From: Thalassotalea sp. ND16A
GTDB taxonomy: Bacteria; Pseudomonadota; Gammaproteobacteria; Enterobacterales; Alteromonadaceae
DNA length: 64,000 nt
NCBI RefSeq assembly: GCF_000764205.1
Contig: NZ_JQDZ01000114.1
Coordinates: 1-64,000, forward strand
Direction of reading: 5' to 3'
Part shown: positions 8,101-16,484 of the stretch, piece by piece
Layout of the letters: each line of letters begins with the position of its first letter
Position numbering within the stretch: position 1 is the stretch's first letter
Program-made: the position numbers and the translations under genes
The notes under the pieces: generated by a model
The model's input: the letters and a program-made list of their open reading frames with translations, nothing else
The model's database searches: none
Told to the model about the DNA's origin: nothing

Positions 8101-8604
8101 ATCCGCTTTTGTACTAACTAACGCATTAAGCAATAGAACAGAGATCCATTCATGCCTTATCGGGTCACCTTTAAATTTGTTTTTACTATCAGGGCTTAAC
8201 TTTTCTTGGAATAATTTAGAGGCCTTTCCCCAGTCATGAAATAACGCTGACATGGCCGTTAATGATTTTATTAATGGTAAGTATTTCCAGTCATTTTCAA
8301 TTTCACTGCTCAATAGATTTTTTCTAGTACTATTAACCGGCACAATCCCCTCACTATTAAACTTTGCCTTATTCCCAACCACCCATAAAAACTGGCTACG
8401 TGATCTCGATCGTATCCAAAAACAACTCACCGCGGTGCTTTTGCTGGCGCTTTGGCGCAGCATTTTTTTCACGGTTTGTAAGCCGTCTTCGGTAATTAAG
8501 GTTTGCCAGGTGTTGTCGCCTATTCTGTTGGCAAAGGCGTCCAGCACTCGCCGGGTTTTCTTTAGCGCGTTTTTTTCACATTGTGAAATGAAGGTAACCA
8601 TCAT
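5164..8604 (-). CDS. cas3: Cas2-3 fusion (I-F helicase-nuclease)
   Basis: In I-F systems Cas2 is fused to Cas3. The protein joins Cas1 for spacer integration and degrades target DNA when recruited by the Csy complex. The 1146-aa product starts with the Cas2 domain (residues 1-95, VTFISQCEKNALKKTRRVLD, GDNTWQTLIT). The HD nuclease has LFHDWGKA at 121-128. The helicase has Walker A ASTGCGKT near 430, a DEID box near 588 and GRVRRHR near 900. Either of two adjacent ATGs (8604 or 8601) may be used, with GAGGTG upstream. It begins 7 nt after the small gene. Confidence 0.95.
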   Translation of the reverse strand: MMVTFISQCEKNALKKTRRVLDAFANRIGDNTWQTLITEDGLQTVKKMLRQSASKSTAVSCFWIRSRSRSQFLWVVGNKAKFNSEGIVPVNSTRKNLLSSEIENDWKYLPLIKSLTAMSALFHDWGKASKLFQEKLSPDSKNKFKGDPIRHEWISVLLLNALVSTKADESWLCDLIKGDFSEVQLKQTVQEQKVTPLEQLPDAAKLLSWLIVSHHRLPNFSYSQKETRREWLGVGAENIEALLKRITQEWGYENKHDEQEYKTRVKNCFEFTNGLLTQSTEWLKQVKRWSKSLINNLPLLESSMQDGSYRLVLHHARLCLMLGDHSYSSQPAAKNWQDSTGLFANTDRETNDFKQKLDEHLVGVAQSALKTAHLLPAFEQEPPLATDIQVLRKPSPDGFKWQDKAVSKIINWKKQQDKKEVGFFAVNLASTGCGKTFANAKVIRALSVDGKSLRYILALGLRTLTLQTGDEYRERIFSTDDEAKKNLAVLIGSRAVAELHNQKFIEKDEVTEEVLGSESKQALLDEFIEYECELPEEGLSTVLTCDKDKQFLYAPVLACTIDHIIAATETKRGGRYILPSLRLMSSDLVIDEIDDFTGNDLIAIGRLIHLAGMLGRKVMISSATIPPDLAQGYFNAYKKGWQVFNNSRDEAKAEIGCAWIDEFNSAVHSIKVNDSDKALVQYQHHHDDFIDKRVAKLKKQVAKRKAEIIACPILPEPKLDNEKVGGEKSELCEEAKLTHYFSTVKEAILIKHHQHYSVDEKTNVKVSFGVVRVANISPCIDLTKYLLQADYPENTQVKVMAYHSQQVLLLRHEQEKHLDGVLKRKEKQGQEQQAFANPIIRNHLDNAKQGNHSQNNNSPSNVVQNIIFILVATPVEEVGRDHDFDWAIVEPSSYRSIVQLAGRVRRHRTDGVEQANIGLMQYNIKAFKGNDKKGEKYFIRPGYEYGITKALVTHNITELVDNNELKNNLTAIPRIQVPLKPKEQILASLEHHVTKNTLSKFNQIGANTLQGYLAETWYLTALPQILKPFRKSEQSVNLFLFYNESDDCCYFTQKDEAGKALLDINNQVVNRENILSITRMQLTEKEKQNLWLDRNYQKLLPQYISEPWLITVKSVSLSYGEINFVERDNLQYEYNDQFGLMPIKKA

Positions 8605-8611
8605 AGTTTTG

Positions 8612-8980
8612 CTATTTCACCTCTTCAGTTTGTTGCTCTATCGAAGAGATAACCCCTGATAACTCTATTGGCAGTACTTTTCTTAATTCATCTTTTTCAT
8701 TGCTACATTGATACAAAGGATCACACTCATCCATCAAGCGTATCCTGACTATCTCATTTAACGGCACTATGGCTGTTTTTGAATCAATCCATAGATCGGC
8801 ATAAATATGGTGATATTGTTGATTAATCTCTTGTGCTGCAATCATTATCATCCCCCCAAGTAATCGGGATCGATTCTTTCGTTTTAGCTCTGCCTCAAAG
8901 ACATTGCCCGCCAGAAAGGTTAAACGTCCTTTTGAGAGGGTTAGGTGAATTTGATAGTCAGGACTGCGCCAACTAGTCAT
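8612..8980 (-). CDS. Unknown 122-aa protein encoded between cas1 and cas2-3
   Basis: I do not recognise this protein. I chose the ATG at 8980 (MTSWRSPDYQIHL) because it overlaps the cas1 stop codon by 8 nt, the usual coupling pattern. A longer frame starts at 9031 inside cas1. The product has no membrane segment or signal peptide. It has a basic middle (ELKRKNRSRLLGG), a hydrophobic MIMIAAQEI stretch and an acidic C-terminus. It lies tightly inside the operon (8 nt overlap before, 7 nt gap after), whereas standard I-F operons have cas1 directly followed by cas2-3. An adaptation accessory or a Cas-linked toxin or antitoxin are guesses only. Confidence 0.75.
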   Translation of the reverse strand: MTSWRSPDYQIHLTLSKGRLTFLAGNVFEAELKRKNRSRLLGGMIMIAAQEINQQYHHIYADLWIDSKTAIVPLNEIVRIRLMDECDPLYQCSNEKDELRKVLPIELSGVISSIEQQTEEVK

Positions 8981-9941
8981 TGGTCTGCTCCTCACGCTCA
9001 CCTTGCAAGGCAATTTCTTTAACCTGATCAAACATAAAATCTAGTGCTTTATTATCGGTAAAGGCTTGTAATACTTGTTGCCGAAACTCTTGTTCTGTTG
9101 CATTTTCTTTGGCGCAGATAAATGCCCATGGCAAGACAATGGCATCTTTGATTAAGTCGGCAATATCAAATACGAGTGCGCCCCTGCGAGTTTTTCCATG
9201 CATTACCGCAAAACTATGGGGAATGCCTAAAACCCAAAGAGTACATGCCGCTAATCCATAGGCTAAGTAATTACCATGATTTAAGAAATCATTGGCTTTA
9301 TCGGTAGATTGATGTTGGCGGGTAAAGCCACTAGTTTTAGTCGCATTAGCTGCAAATTTATAAAGTGCTTTGGTAAGCTGGGCTTCGGTCAGTAATAAGT
9401 CAGACGGTTTGGTTGCAGTTGTCATGCGTTCGTCAAATCGTTGTAGGGCTTGTTTTATGCCGGAATCGTCGGTAGTAAAGCCTTCCGCTTTTAAATCTTT
9501 ATCTTTACTCCAAACTTTATGGAGAAACTCAATTCGGGCCTGTTGAAAATGTTTAGCGGCAGCAAGGCGTTTACTTTCATCAAACCAAAAACTCATCCAA
9601 CCTTGTAGATATTCTGTGGGCCGGTATTCACTTTGCGGGGTTAGCCATTCCACTTCATTGCCCATATAAAGTGGTGTGCCACCACCGCTACAAAAACCAA
9701 TAAGTACACCCGCTTGTGCTAACATGCGCACCGCAGCTTGGGTAATTGATGTACCATTACCGAGCAGTAATACGGTAGTATTGGCAATAGGAATATTAAA
9801 ATAGAGATTTTCTTTTTTTTGTTCCGTTAAATAAAGCACTCGTCCATCTTTTTGCATCACTCGGCAATATTCCAAATAATATAAATTCGCACGCTTGGAA
9901 TGCAGTATTGCTTTTAAATCTGATGGTGATAAATTTTTCAT
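8973..9941 (-). CDS. cas1: Cas1f spacer integrase
   Basis: Cas1 catalyses insertion of new spacers next to the leader, together with the Cas2 domain of Cas2-3. The 322-aa length is normal for I-F. The probable metal ligands are visible: Glu186 (LLTEAQL), His248 (AVMHGKTRRG) and Asp259/Asp262 (LVFDIADLIKD). The N-terminal beta domain opens with SDLKAILHSKRANLYYLEYCRV, typical of the subtype. It is the first cas gene of the operon, with a 190-bp gap to the WYL regulator gene upstream that probably carries its promoter. The locus looks able to acquire spacers. Confidence 0.95.
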   Translation of the reverse strand: MKNLSPSDLKAILHSKRANLYYLEYCRVMQKDGRVLYLTEQKKENLYFNIPIANTTVLLLGNGTSITQAAVRMLAQAGVLIGFCSGGGTPLYMGNEVEWLTPQSEYRPTEYLQGWMSFWFDESKRLAAAKHFQQARIEFLHKVWSKDKDLKAEGFTTDDSGIKQALQRFDERMTTATKPSDLLLTEAQLTKALYKFAANATKTSGFTRQHQSTDKANDFLNHGNYLAYGLAACTLWVLGIPHSFAVMHGKTRRGALVFDIADLIKDAIVLPWAFICAKENATEQEFRQQVLQAFTDNKALDFMFDQVKEIALQGEREEQTND

Positions 9942-10131
9942 ATAATTAGATGTCGCTTAGCATGTTAATCTTGTGTTTTTTACGCTTGATATAATCGTTA
10001 AACAGAACAAAAATATCATTAATGACTTCGAACATTATTATTCTAAATCAACCGTTTGATGTTCAAACTAAAGCAATAATAATTAGACGCATTGCCATCA
10101 TCAATACTGTATTTTTCAACACGTCAAGAAA

Positions 10132-10971
10132 CTATAGGGGTATCGGCAAGTACATAGAAATGTTCTTACGGCTTTCCCGGCTGAGTACAATTTGTTGTTC
10201 TTCAGGAGTATTTTTATAGCTGTCGATATGCAACCGCCGCAGTAAATAATTCACAAAGGCGGCACGAATTGACATTATTTTTTGACCATCTGTCATTTGA
10301 AAATCCTGTTCTATCACCCGTTTTTGTTGCGGGTTTAACCTAGGGTCGGCTTCAATAACGACATCAACAAAAATGTTCCATTTTTCATCTTCATTTACGG
10401 TATTTTTTGCTTTACCTTCAAATACCGCATGCCCATTAAATCGCGATAAAGTGAAGTCTCTATACGCTTGTTTTTTGTTACAATAGGCGCGAACATGCCA
10501 GCGTAAACCGTCAAATATCAAGGTATGTGGCTGGATGATGCGATCGAGATAATCAGGGTTTGATAAAGAGATGTAACCAATATCAATCGCCAGTTTCTCT
10601 CTGATTGCACGCAATATTGGCCTAACTTGAATTGGATTAATATTTCTTAACGGTGCTTCCACTTCCAAAGCCCATACATCGACACCTTCAATAAAGCTAT
10701 TATTGTTTGAAGAGATTGCCTCTAGATAATTTGAAAAATGATGACCATTTATTTTTTGATCAAATTCAGTTGTGGCAACAAAAGCCTTACTCGAAAGATC
10801 GTAACGTAAAAGTTGTGGAAATTGCTCGCGGTATTGTTTGAGTATGTGGCTGGCAGATTGACGGCTTAAGTTAAATTTTTTGGCGATATGAGAGGTGTTT
10901 ATTTGCCCTTCCCAACTAACAACATTGTCGATAAAGGCAAATCTATTACTGGTTTCTTTTGTCATGTCCAT
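10132..10971 (-). CDS. HTH-WYL transcriptional regulator upstream of the cas operon
   Basis: The 279-aa protein has an N-terminal winged helix-turn-helix (INTSHIAKKFNLSRQSASHI, residues 23-42) and a WYL domain (IDIGYISLSNPDYLDR, then PHTLIFDGLRWHVRAYC around 148-180), followed by a C-terminal domain. The layout resembles the CapW/BrxR group of WYL proteins, which sit next to phage-defence systems and repress them, sensing a ligand through the WYL domain. It lies 190 bp before cas1 on the same strand, so control of the cas operon is plausible but not shown. An unrelated WYL regulator is the alternative. Confidence 0.85.
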   Translation of the reverse strand: MDMTKETSNRFAFIDNVVSWEGQINTSHIAKKFNLSRQSASHILKQYREQFPQLLRYDLSSKAFVATTEFDQKINGHHFSNYLEAISSNNNSFIEGVDVWALEVEAPLRNINPIQVRPILRAIREKLAIDIGYISLSNPDYLDRIIQPHTLIFDGLRWHVRAYCNKKQAYRDFTLSRFNGHAVFEGKAKNTVNEDEKWNIFVDVVIEADPRLNPQQKRVIEQDFQMTDGQKIMSIRAAFVNYLLRRLHIDSYKNTPEEQQIVLSRESRKNISMYLPIPL

Positions 10972-11079
10972 ATTCTAAAAAAACGTTCCTTATCCAATAC
11001 AATTACATTAACTCGTTAAAAATACAATGGTTTATTAGATAAGTTCTAAGTAAATATATACCAAAATAATAGTTTAAAA

Positions 11080-11505
11080 TTATTTATTTTCCTGTGTAGA
11101 GTCCCTGTATTGAAGGTATTGCGGCAACCCGTCATTTAATTTAAGCCAATTGACTTTAGTATCAGTATAAATATGGGCATCTGGGCTAATGTTAATATCA
11201 TCATCAAATGCCGCTAAAGCAATTTCGATTGTGTTATCCTGGCTATTATAGGATGAGCAAAAGGTTAAGCTGGAGCCACAATGCTGGCAAAATTGACGAA
11301 TGGTATTATTACTTGCTTGATAACTTTTCAGCAATGCTGCACCGCTAAGCCATTTGAAATTAGCCAGTTTAACATCGGCAAAGGTCGAAAATGCCGCGCC
11401 ATGAAATTTTCGGCACATAGTGCAATGGCAATGGCCCACTAACGGCTCAAATTCAGTCACCGCAAAAGTAATTTTTCCGCATAAACAACTGCCGTGAAAA
11501 CTCAT
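11080..11505 (-). CDS. GFA/CENP-V family zinc protein
   Basis: This 141-aa protein belongs to the family named after glutathione-dependent formaldehyde-activating enzyme (Gfa). It shows all the zinc-binding cysteine motifs: GSCLCG (5-10), HCHCTMCRKFHGAAF (25-39) and QFCQHCGSSL (71-80). Members bind two zinc ions in a beta fold. Most are of unknown substrate, so I assign no reaction. It stands alone, downstream of neither neighbour's operon. A second, truncated family member lies at 50786-50986. Confidence 0.85.
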   Translation of the reverse strand: MSFHGSCLCGKITFAVTEFEPLVGHCHCTMCRKFHGAAFSTFADVKLANFKWLSGAALLKSYQASNNTIRQFCQHCGSSLTFCSSYNSQDNTIEIALAAFDDDINISPDAHIYTDTKVNWLKLNDGLPQYLQYRDSTQENK

Positions 11506-11676
11506 GATTAACGCCTTTTAAAAACTTCATCTCCTTAAAGTGTATTTTTAATTTACTCACTGTCAAATTTAAAGAATGAAAAATTATTGCGTGCCCATGC
11601 AGTCGTTAATAGCTGAAAGCAAAATAGTATTAACTGACTATAATTAGATCGGATTTTCAATAACAAGGATTGTTAA

Positions 11677-12321
11677 ATGAATAAAATCAACATCATTGCT
11701 GACGATCGTGAGCAAGCCAGTGGAGTTATATCCATCCTGGATACCAATCAAGAAGTTCAATTAGAAATTAAGCGTTTATCGCTTGGTGATTATCTGATTG
11801 ATGACTGGTTACTTATCGAAAGAAAAACTATGGCTGATTTAGTTGCTTCAATTATTTCAGGAAGAATATTTCAACAAGCATCTCGTCTTGCAGAAAGTGA
11901 TATTACTACCGCATTTATACTTGAAGGTCATACTCGAGATATTGATAACTATCATATCCATAGACATGCAATTTTAGGTGCGTTAGTCAGCATAGGCTTA
12001 ATCTACGATATCACTATTTTACGCTCCGCCAGTAAAACCGAAACCACTAACTTGTTATTGTTTGCCGCGAAACAAAAGGCGAGCAGAAAAATAGAAACGT
12101 TACCGAGAATGGGCTATAAGCCGAAGCGACGTAAAAATAAACAGTTTTATATATTACAAGGTTTACCTAATATTGGCGCTACTTTGGCGAAACGGCTATT
12201 ACTTCACTTTCCATCAGTTCACGCTGTTATTAATGCAAGTGCCGAAGAATTAACTCAAATAGAGGGAATTGGTATCAAAAAAGCAGAACAAATCTACGAG
12301 CTATTAAGAGTAAGTTATTAA
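11677..12321 (+). CDS. ERCC4-domain nuclease with helix-hairpin-helix tail
   Basis: The 214-aa protein combines an N-terminal ERCC4/XPF nuclease domain with a C-terminal HhH2 DNA-binding region. Catalytic motifs are visible: DDRE near residue 9, then GDYLIDDWLLIERKTMADL (37-55), which carries the ERKxxxD signature. The tail (LQGLPNIGATLAKRLLLHF and LTQIEGIGIKKAEQIYELL) has two hairpins. XPF-type enzymes cut branched DNA near junctions. This compact form resembles the nuclease part of archaeal XPF/Hef without a helicase. Such genes are patchy in bacteria, so its role in repair or defence is open. Confidence 0.85.
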   Translation: MNKINIIADDREQASGVISILDTNQEVQLEIKRLSLGDYLIDDWLLIERKTMADLVASIISGRIFQQASRLAESDITTAFILEGHTRDIDNYHIHRHAILGALVSIGLIYDITILRSASKTETTNLLLFAAKQKASRKIETLPRMGYKPKRRKNKQFYILQGLPNIGATLAKRLLLHFPSVHAVINASAEELTQIEGIGIKKAEQIYELLRVSY

Positions 12322-12330
12322 CGAGTATCT

Positions 12331-12379
12331 ATCATCACATAAGTTCTAAGATTGACAATCTTTGAAGTTATGTGATGAT
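12331..12379. repeat. 49-bp nested inverted repeat
   Basis: ATCATCACATAA at 12331 pairs with TTATGTGATGAT ending at 12379, and inside it AAGATT pairs with AATCTT. It follows the nuclease gene by 9 nt and precedes the small antitoxin-like ORF. No T-run follows, so it may be an operator or a weak terminator. Confidence 0.6.
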
Positions 12380-12402
12380 AAAGATAATAACGGGAGTATG
12401 AG

Positions 12403-12528
12403 ATGAATTTGAATTTAGGAAAAGATTTAGAAGATCTTAAAGCCGATATTGAAATAGGACTAAAACAAATAGAACAAGGGCAATTTGCCGATCTCAATTT
12501 CGAGGAGTTGCTCAGGGAAACAAATTAG
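12403..12528 (+). CDS. 41-aa antitoxin-like fragment (ParD C-terminal type)
   Basis: A short ORF with a good ribosome-binding site (GGGAG, 6 nt before the ATG). The product LEDLKADIEIGLKQIEQGQF followed by ADLNFEELLRE resembles the C-terminal, toxin-wrapping tail of ParD/CC2985-type antitoxins, which normally follows a ribbon-helix-helix domain. That domain is missing, because an in-frame stop lies five codons upstream. No toxin gene follows. It may be a decayed or orphan antitoxin, or a small protein only superficially similar. Confidence 0.5.
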   Translation: MNLNLGKDLEDLKADIEIGLKQIEQGQFADLNFEELLRETN

Positions 12529-12599
12529 TGGAAAACGCACATGGAAGGTATCGCTTGAAACTAAATGCACATCACTTATTGTCAGTTCCTTCATTCTTT

Positions 12600-12637
12600 A
12601 AGTAAAAAAAGGTCGCGCAAGCGACCTTTTTTTACTT
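12600..12637. terminator. Strong palindromic terminator downstream of sucD
   Basis: AAGTAAAAAAAGGTCGC pairs perfectly with GCGACCTTTTTTTACTT around GCAA. The A- and T-runs make it work on both strands, ending the sucCD transcript on the minus strand and anything from the small ORF on the plus strand. Confidence 0.85.
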
Positions 12638-12641
12638 AAAG

Positions 12642-12661
12642 AAGGTCGCGCAAGCGACCTT
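12642..12661. terminator. Second copy of the same terminator hairpin
   Basis: AAGGTCGC-GCAA-GCGACCTT repeats the hairpin core of the preceding terminator 32 nt away, with shorter flanking runs. It lies 28 nt beyond the sucD stop codon. The two make a tandem terminator. Confidence 0.75.
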
Positions 12662-12689
12662 TTATCATCTAGATACGAAGTAGCTAGAT

Positions 12690-13562
12690 TTACCAACCAG
12701 TTTTCTCTTTTAAAGCAGAACCGATTTCTGCTAGAGAGCGCACGGTTTTAACACCAGCAGCTTCTAAGGCAGCGAATTTCTCGTCAGCAGTACCTTTACC
12801 ACCAGCGATGATTGCGCCAGCGTGACCCATACGCTTACCTTCTGGTGCAGTAACACCAGCAATGTAAGATACAACAGGCTTAGTAACGTTTGCTTTGATG
12901 TATTCCGCAGCTTCTTCTTCAGCAGTACCACCAATTTCACCAATCATTACGATTGCTTCAGTTTGTGGATCTTTTTCGAACATTTCTAAAACGTCGATGA
13001 AGTTAGTTCCTGGGATAGGGTCACCACCAATACCTACACAAGTAGATTGGCCAAAACCAGCATCAGTAGTTTGCTTAACGGCTTCGTACGTTAATGTACC
13101 AGAGCGAGAAACGATACCTACTTTACCAGGTAAGTGAATGTGACCTGGCATGATACCAATCTTAGTTTCGCCTGGAGTGATAACACCTGGACAGTTAGGA
13201 CCGATCATACGAACGCCAGTTTGCTCAAGCTTAACTTTAACGTCAACCATATCTAAAGTTGGGATACCTTCAGTGATAGTAACGATAAGTTCGATGCCAG
13301 CATCGATAGCTTCTAAGATAGCATCTTTACAAAAAGGTGCTGGTACGTAGATCACAGATGCAGTTGCACCCGTTGCTTCAACAGCATCACGTACGGTGTT
13401 GAATACTGGTAAACCTAAGTGTTCTTGACCGCCTTTGCCAGGGGACACACCACCAACCATTTGCGTACCGTAAGCAATCGCTTGCTCAGAGTGGAAAGTA
13501 CCTTGACCGCCAGTGAAACCTTGACAGATTACTTTAGTATCTTTGTTAATTAATACAGACAT
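12690..13562 (-). CDS. sucD: Succinyl-CoA synthetase alpha subunit
   Basis: With SucC, this subunit interconverts succinyl-CoA and succinate with ATP or GTP formation in the TCA cycle. The 290-aa length equals the E. coli protein's. The CoA-binding Rossmann start ([19 protein letters not shown]) and the phosphohistidine region ([10 protein letters not shown]-like, here [16 protein letters not shown] around residue 242) are clear. The ATG overlaps the sucC stop by one base (TAATG), indicating coupled translation. Two tandem terminators follow. Confidence 0.97.
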   Translation of the reverse strand: MSVLINKDTKVICQGFTGGQGTFHSEQAIAYGTQMVGGVSPGKGGQEHLGLPVFNTVRDAVEATGATASVIYVPAPFCKDAILEAIDAGIELIVTITEGIPTLDMVDVKVKLEQTGVRMIGPNCPGVITPGETKIGIMPGHIHLPGKVGIVSRSGTLTYEAVKQTTDAGFGQSTCVGIGGDPIPGTNFIDVLEMFEKDPQTEAIVMIGEIGGTAEEEAAEYIKANVTKPVVSYIAGVTAPEGKRMGHAGAIIAGGKGTADEKFAALEAAGVKTVRSLAEIGSALKEKTGW

Positions 13563-14728
13563 TATTTGCCCTCCGCAGCTGCAACAACTTTGTTTGCTGC
13601 GTCTGTTAATGATTCAGCAGCAATGATGTTTACATCAGAAGTTGCTAATACTGCACGACCCGCTTCAGCGTTTGTACCTTCTAAACGTACAACTACTGGA
13701 ACTTCAACGCCTACTTCTTTAACAGCAGCGATGATACCTTCTGCGATCATGTCACAACGAACGATACCACCAAAGATGTTAACTAAAACAGCTTTAACGT
13801 TGTCGTCAGATAAAATGATTTTGAATGCTTCTGCAACACGTTCTTTGGTTGCACCGCCGCCAACATCTAGGAAGTTAGCTGGCTTACCGCCGTGTAAGTT
13901 AACGATATCCATAGTACCCATTGCAAGGCCGGCACCGTTAACCATACAACCAACGTTACCGTCTAGGGCTACGTAGTTAAGTTCCCACTGTGCAGCGTGT
14001 GCTTCACGCTCATCTTCTTGAGATGGATCGTGGAAAGCACGGATTTTTGGCTGACGGTATAACGCATTACCATCGATACCAATTTTACCGTCTAAACAGT
14101 GTAAGTTGCCTTCGTCAGTGATTACTAACGGGTTGATTTCTAATAATGCGAAATCGAAATCGTTGAACATTTTACCAAGACCCATGAAGATCTTAACAAA
14201 TTGCTTCATTTGCGTTGGGTTTAAACCAAGTTTGAAACCTAATTCACGTGCTTGGTAAGCCTGAGGGCCTACTAGAGGGTCGATTTCAGCTTTGTGAATT
14301 AACTCAGGAGTTTCTTCAGCAACAGTTTCAATTTCAACACCACCTTCGGTAGAAGCCATGAATACTACTTTACGAGTACCACGGTCAACAACTGCACCTA
14401 GGTATAATTCGTTGGCAATATCAGTACAGCTTTCAACTAAGATTTTTGAAACCGGTTGACCGTTTGCATCTGTTTGGTAAGTAACTAAGTTTTTACCTAA
14501 CCAGTGTTGTGCGAACTCTTTGATTTCTTCTTTCGTTTTAACTAGCTTAACACCGCCAGCCTTACCACGGCCACCAGCGTGAACCTGAGTTTTAACAACC
14601 CACATATCGCCGCCAATTTTGTCGGCAGCTTCTGCAGCTTCTTGAGGGGTATCGCAAGCGAATCCTTCAGAAACCGGTAAACCATACTCTGCGAATAATT
14701 GCTTCGCTTGATACTCATGCAAATTCAT
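13562..14728 (-). CDS. sucC: Succinyl-CoA synthetase beta subunit
   Basis: The ATP-grasp beta subunit of succinyl-CoA synthetase. Starting at the ATG at 14728 ([19 protein letters not shown]) gives 388 aa, exactly the E. coli length. An upstream in-frame start at 14740 would add only four residues. The nucleotide-binding region [18 protein letters not shown] and the CoA-ligase part with [16 protein letters not shown] are present. It is separated from sucB by 246 bp and a terminator, so sucCD probably has its own promoter in that gap. Confidence 0.97.
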   Translation of the reverse strand: MNLHEYQAKQLFAEYGLPVSEGFACDTPQEAAEAADKIGGDMWVVKTQVHAGGRGKAGGVKLVKTKEEIKEFAQHWLGKNLVTYQTDANGQPVSKILVESCTDIANELYLGAVVDRGTRKVVFMASTEGGVEIETVAEETPELIHKAEIDPLVGPQAYQARELGFKLGLNPTQMKQFVKIFMGLGKMFNDFDFALLEINPLVITDEGNLHCLDGKIGIDGNALYRQPKIRAFHDPSQEDEREAHAAQWELNYVALDGNVGCMVNGAGLAMGTMDIVNLHGGKPANFLDVGGGATKERVAEAFKIILSDDNVKAVLVNIFGGIVRCDMIAEGIIAAVKEVGVEVPVVVRLEGTNAEAGRAVLATSDVNIIAAESLTDAANKVVAAAEGK

Positions 14729-14889
14729 GGTGTTTCCCAATTACTATTTGAAATGGAGTTAATGTTTTCACCGTACATGGACAATTGAGTAAAAACACTA
14801 ACGGGTTAAAATTTTGCGGTGATTATATAGATTTTGCCACTCTTATTAAAGCCCTTATGGGCAATTCATAGCTAATAACGACAAAACCA

Positions 14890-14926
14890 ATAAAAAAGCC
14901 GCCTTAATGTAATATTAATGCGGCTG
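14890..14926 (-). terminator. Rho-independent terminator after sucB
   Basis: On the minus strand AGCCGC-ATTAAT pairs with ATTAAG-GCGGCT and is followed by TTTTTTATT. It lies about 50 nt beyond the sucB stop codon and separates sucAB from sucCD. Confidence 0.85.
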
Positions 14927-14974
14927 TTAATCACTATAACTTTAGTCTTAGACTAAAATAATAAAAATAGACGC

Positions 14975-16462
14975 TTAGATATCTAACAGTAAGCGTGCTG
15001 GATCTTCGAGCAACTCTTTAATGGTTACCAAGAAGCCAACAGATTCTTTACCATCAATTAATCGATGATCGTAAGACAGTGCCAAGTACATCATAGGTAA
15101 GATTTCAACTTTACCATTAACCGCCATCGGACGGTCCTGGATTTTATGCATCCCTAAAATTGCCGCTTGCGGTAAGTTTAAGATTGGCGTTGAAATTAAT
15201 GAACCGAACACACCACCGTTAGTGATAGTGAAGTTGCCACCCATCATTTCATCCATGGTTAACTTGCCGTCACGACCTTTGATGGCTAAATCACGGATTC
15301 CGTTTTCAATACCAGCCATACCCAGTTGATCCGCATCACGTAATACTGGTGTTACCAGGCCACGTGGTGTTGATACCGCAATGCTGATATCAAAGAAGTT
15401 ATGATAAACAATATCATCACCGTCAATTGAGGCGTTTACTGCCGGGAAGCGCTTAAGGGCTTCGGTTACCGCTTTCACGTAGAACGACATGAAACCTAAA
15501 CGCGTATCATGAGTTTTCTCAAATAAATCTTTGTATTGCTTACGAAGATCCATAATTGGCTTCATGTTTACTTCGTTAAACGTTGTAAGCATGGCCGTTG
15601 AGTTTTTCGCTTCTAACAAACGATTGGCAATAGTTTTGCGTAAACGTGTCATTGGCACACGTTTTTGGCTACGCTCACCTTGAGCAACTACTGGAGCTGA
15701 CGCTGGTGCGGCAGCTTTTGGAGCCGCTTTTGGCGCTTTAGCAGCGGCCAAATGGGCTTCTACGTCTTCTTTAGAGATGCGACCGCCTTTGCCTGTACCT
15801 TTAACTTGTGCAGCCGTTAAGCCACTTTCCGTTAATAAGCGACGTACCGAAGGAGAGGCAATGTCATCGCCTGCACTTTCTTCAACACTTGCCGCAGCAA
15901 CTGGTGCAGAACTGGCACCGGCATTTAACTGACCAATGGTTTGATCGCCCAATACGGTATCGCCTTCGCCGTGGATAATTTTACCAATTACGCCATCATC
16001 GACAGCAACAACTTCTAATACCACTTTATCGGTTTCGATATCAACCAGGTTTTGATCGCGAGTAACCGCTTCACCTTCGCTTACATGCCAGGTTGAAACC
16101 GTAGCATCCGCAACCGACTCTGGTAATACCGGTACGTTAATATCAATCACTTTTGCGGCAGCGGTAGGTGCTGCGGCGGTTTCTGCTTTTGCAGGAGCTG
16201 CTGCGACGCCGGCTGCGGCGCCGGCTGCGGCGCCTACAGTACCAATTAATTGCTCACCTAAAACGGTTGCGCCTTCTTCTTCTGTAATCGCCGTGATCAC
16301 ACCGTCTTGTAATGCTTGTACTTCTAACACTACTTTGTCAGTTTCAATATCGACTAGTACTTGATCACGAGTAACAGTATCACCTACTTGAACGTGCCAA
16401 GTTGCAATTGTTGCGTCAGCAACCGACTCTGGTAAAACTGGAACCTTAATTTCAGTTGTCAT
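14975..16462 (-). CDS. sucB: Dihydrolipoamide succinyltransferase (E2o) with two lipoyl domains
   Basis: E2 core of 2-oxoglutarate dehydrogenase, which passes the succinyl group from lipoamide to CoA. The 495-aa protein is about 90 residues longer than the 405-aa E. coli enzyme because it carries two lipoyl domains (about 1-80 and 107-185), each with the lipoylated lysine in [11 protein letters not shown] and separated by an Ala-rich linker. A peripheral-subunit-binding domain follows ([28 protein letters not shown]), then the catalytic domain with [11 protein letters not shown] near residue 467. It starts 22 nt after sucA. Confidence 0.96.
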   Translation of the reverse strand: MTTEIKVPVLPESVADATIATWHVQVGDTVTRDQVLVDIETDKVVLEVQALQDGVITAITEEEGATVLGEQLIGTVGAAAGAAAGVAAAPAKAETAAAPTAAAKVIDINVPVLPESVADATVSTWHVSEGEAVTRDQNLVDIETDKVVLEVVAVDDGVIGKIIHGEGDTVLGDQTIGQLNAGASSAPVAAASVEESAGDDIASPSVRRLLTESGLTAAQVKGTGKGGRISKEDVEAHLAAAKAPKAAPKAAAPASAPVVAQGERSQKRVPMTRLRKTIANRLLEAKNSTAMLTTFNEVNMKPIMDLRKQYKDLFEKTHDTRLGFMSFYVKAVTEALKRFPAVNASIDGDDIVYHNFFDISIAVSTPRGLVTPVLRDADQLGMAGIENGIRDLAIKGRDGKLTMDEMMGGNFTITNGGVFGSLISTPILNLPQAAILGMHKIQDRPMAVNGKVEILPMMYLALSYDHRLIDGKESVGFLVTIKELLEDPARLLLDI

Positions 16463-16484
16463 TTTTATTCCTTAGAAAAATCTT

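Noticed and set aside
1-9941. CRISPR-associated transposon (type I-F3, Tn7-like)
   Set aside because: cas1, cas2-3 and a full-length csy1 are present, and there are no tns/tniQ genes, so this is an ordinary I-F1 interference locus.
9942-10131. Second target of the mini-CRISPR guide upstream of cas1
   Set aside because: No CC-flanked match to the seed TTATACTGA was found on either strand.
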